NCBI GenBank assembly: GCA_023144145.1
Contig: JAGLGG010000052.1
Location: 1 to 5,655 of the forward strand
Source of the DNA: Anaerolineales bacterium
GTDB taxonomy: Bacteria > Chloroflexota > Anaerolineae > Anaerolineales > E44-bin32
Direction: 5' to 3'
Length of the DNA stretch: 5,655 bases
The notes beneath the pieces are model-generated. The model was not told where the DNA came from, ran no database searches, and saw only the letters and a list, made by a program, of their open reading frames with translations. How positions within the stretch are numbered: the stretch's first letter is position 1; every line of letters begins with the position of its first letter. Shown here piece by piece: positions 5,551-5,655 of the stretch. Made by a program: the position numbers and the translations under genes.

Positions 5551-5655
5551 CTAAGATGTGACATATGAAGGGAAAGTTCGAACCTGGGGAGTATTTGGTG
5601 TGCTCATGCCAACTGTGACCAATAAGCCAGTCAATACTCCAGCAAGCAAATCCCA
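5551..5655 (-). CDS. C-terminal tail of a probable membrane protein, perhaps a permease (partial)
   Basis: A minus-strand frame is open from the right edge to TAG 5553-5551 and gives 34 residues. They begin WDLLAGVLTGLLVTVGM, a hydrophobic, glycine-spaced stretch like a last transmembrane helix, and end in a polar tail (STPNTPQVRTFPSYVTS). The stop is only 12 nt before the DUF1116 start, and that gene's ribosome site overlaps it, so this gene belongs to the same operon. A membrane protein here would fit a purine, allantoin or related nitrogen-compound transporter (NCS1/NCS2 type), but the fragment is too short to assign the family and that reading comes from context. Confidence 0.55.
   Translation of the reverse strand, partial: WDLLAGVLTGLLVTVGMSTPNTPQVRTFPSYVTS

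Noticed and set aside
1..5655. CRISPR arrays, tRNA or rRNA genes, transposases, phage attachment sites
   Set aside because: I saw no repeat arrays, cloverleaf sequences, transposase motifs or long terminal inverted repeats on reading both strands.

Overview
The window (about 50% GC by eye) holds two transcription blocks facing each other. The organism is probably an environmental bacterium. A member of the Chloroflexota (Anaerolineae-like) is my best guess, because an ECF sigma factor, a zinc-less anti-sigma-like protein and a PF13796-type membrane 'sensor' protein in a row are typical there. That placement is inference from remembered family distribution, not from a marker gene.

Left block (+ strand, 294-1787): an ECF-type sigma-70 factor, a short single-span membrane protein that looks like its anti-sigma partner but has no Cys or His, and a four-segment membrane protein with an internal duplication. 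Spacings are 2 nt and 25 nt, so this looks like one regulatory operon. Before it lie the last 25 codons of an unidentified + strand gene (3-80) and a doubtful minus-strand small ORF (121-273).

Middle: a small STAS/SpoIIAA-like protein (1871-2236, minus) converges with the sensor gene. The 290 nt at 2237-2526 has no gene I can support. It holds a candidate intrinsic terminator for the right-hand operon (2433-2457, minus) and a weak candidate promoter for the STAS-like gene.

Right block (minus strand, 5655 down to 2527): a tightly packed operon reading from the right edge. It contains the C-terminal tail of a probable membrane protein (5551-5655), a DUF1116 protein (AllG/YlbE family), an FdrA protein (AllF family, succinyl-CoA synthetase alpha-like) and a 57-residue protein whose ATG overlaps the fdrA stop. 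In Escherichia coli the FdrA, YlbE and YlbF proteins (AllF, AllG, AllH) together form oxamate carbamoyltransferase of anaerobic allantoin breakdown, which converts oxalurate and phosphate to oxamate and carbamoyl phosphate. Here gene order is swapped (allG-like before allF-like). No AllH/DUF2877 or carbamate kinase gene is visible, and an extra mini-protein ends the operon. The cluster is therefore either a variant of that enzyme with partners outside the window or a related carbamoyl/acyl-transfer system with a different substrate. The mini-protein is the least expected element here.
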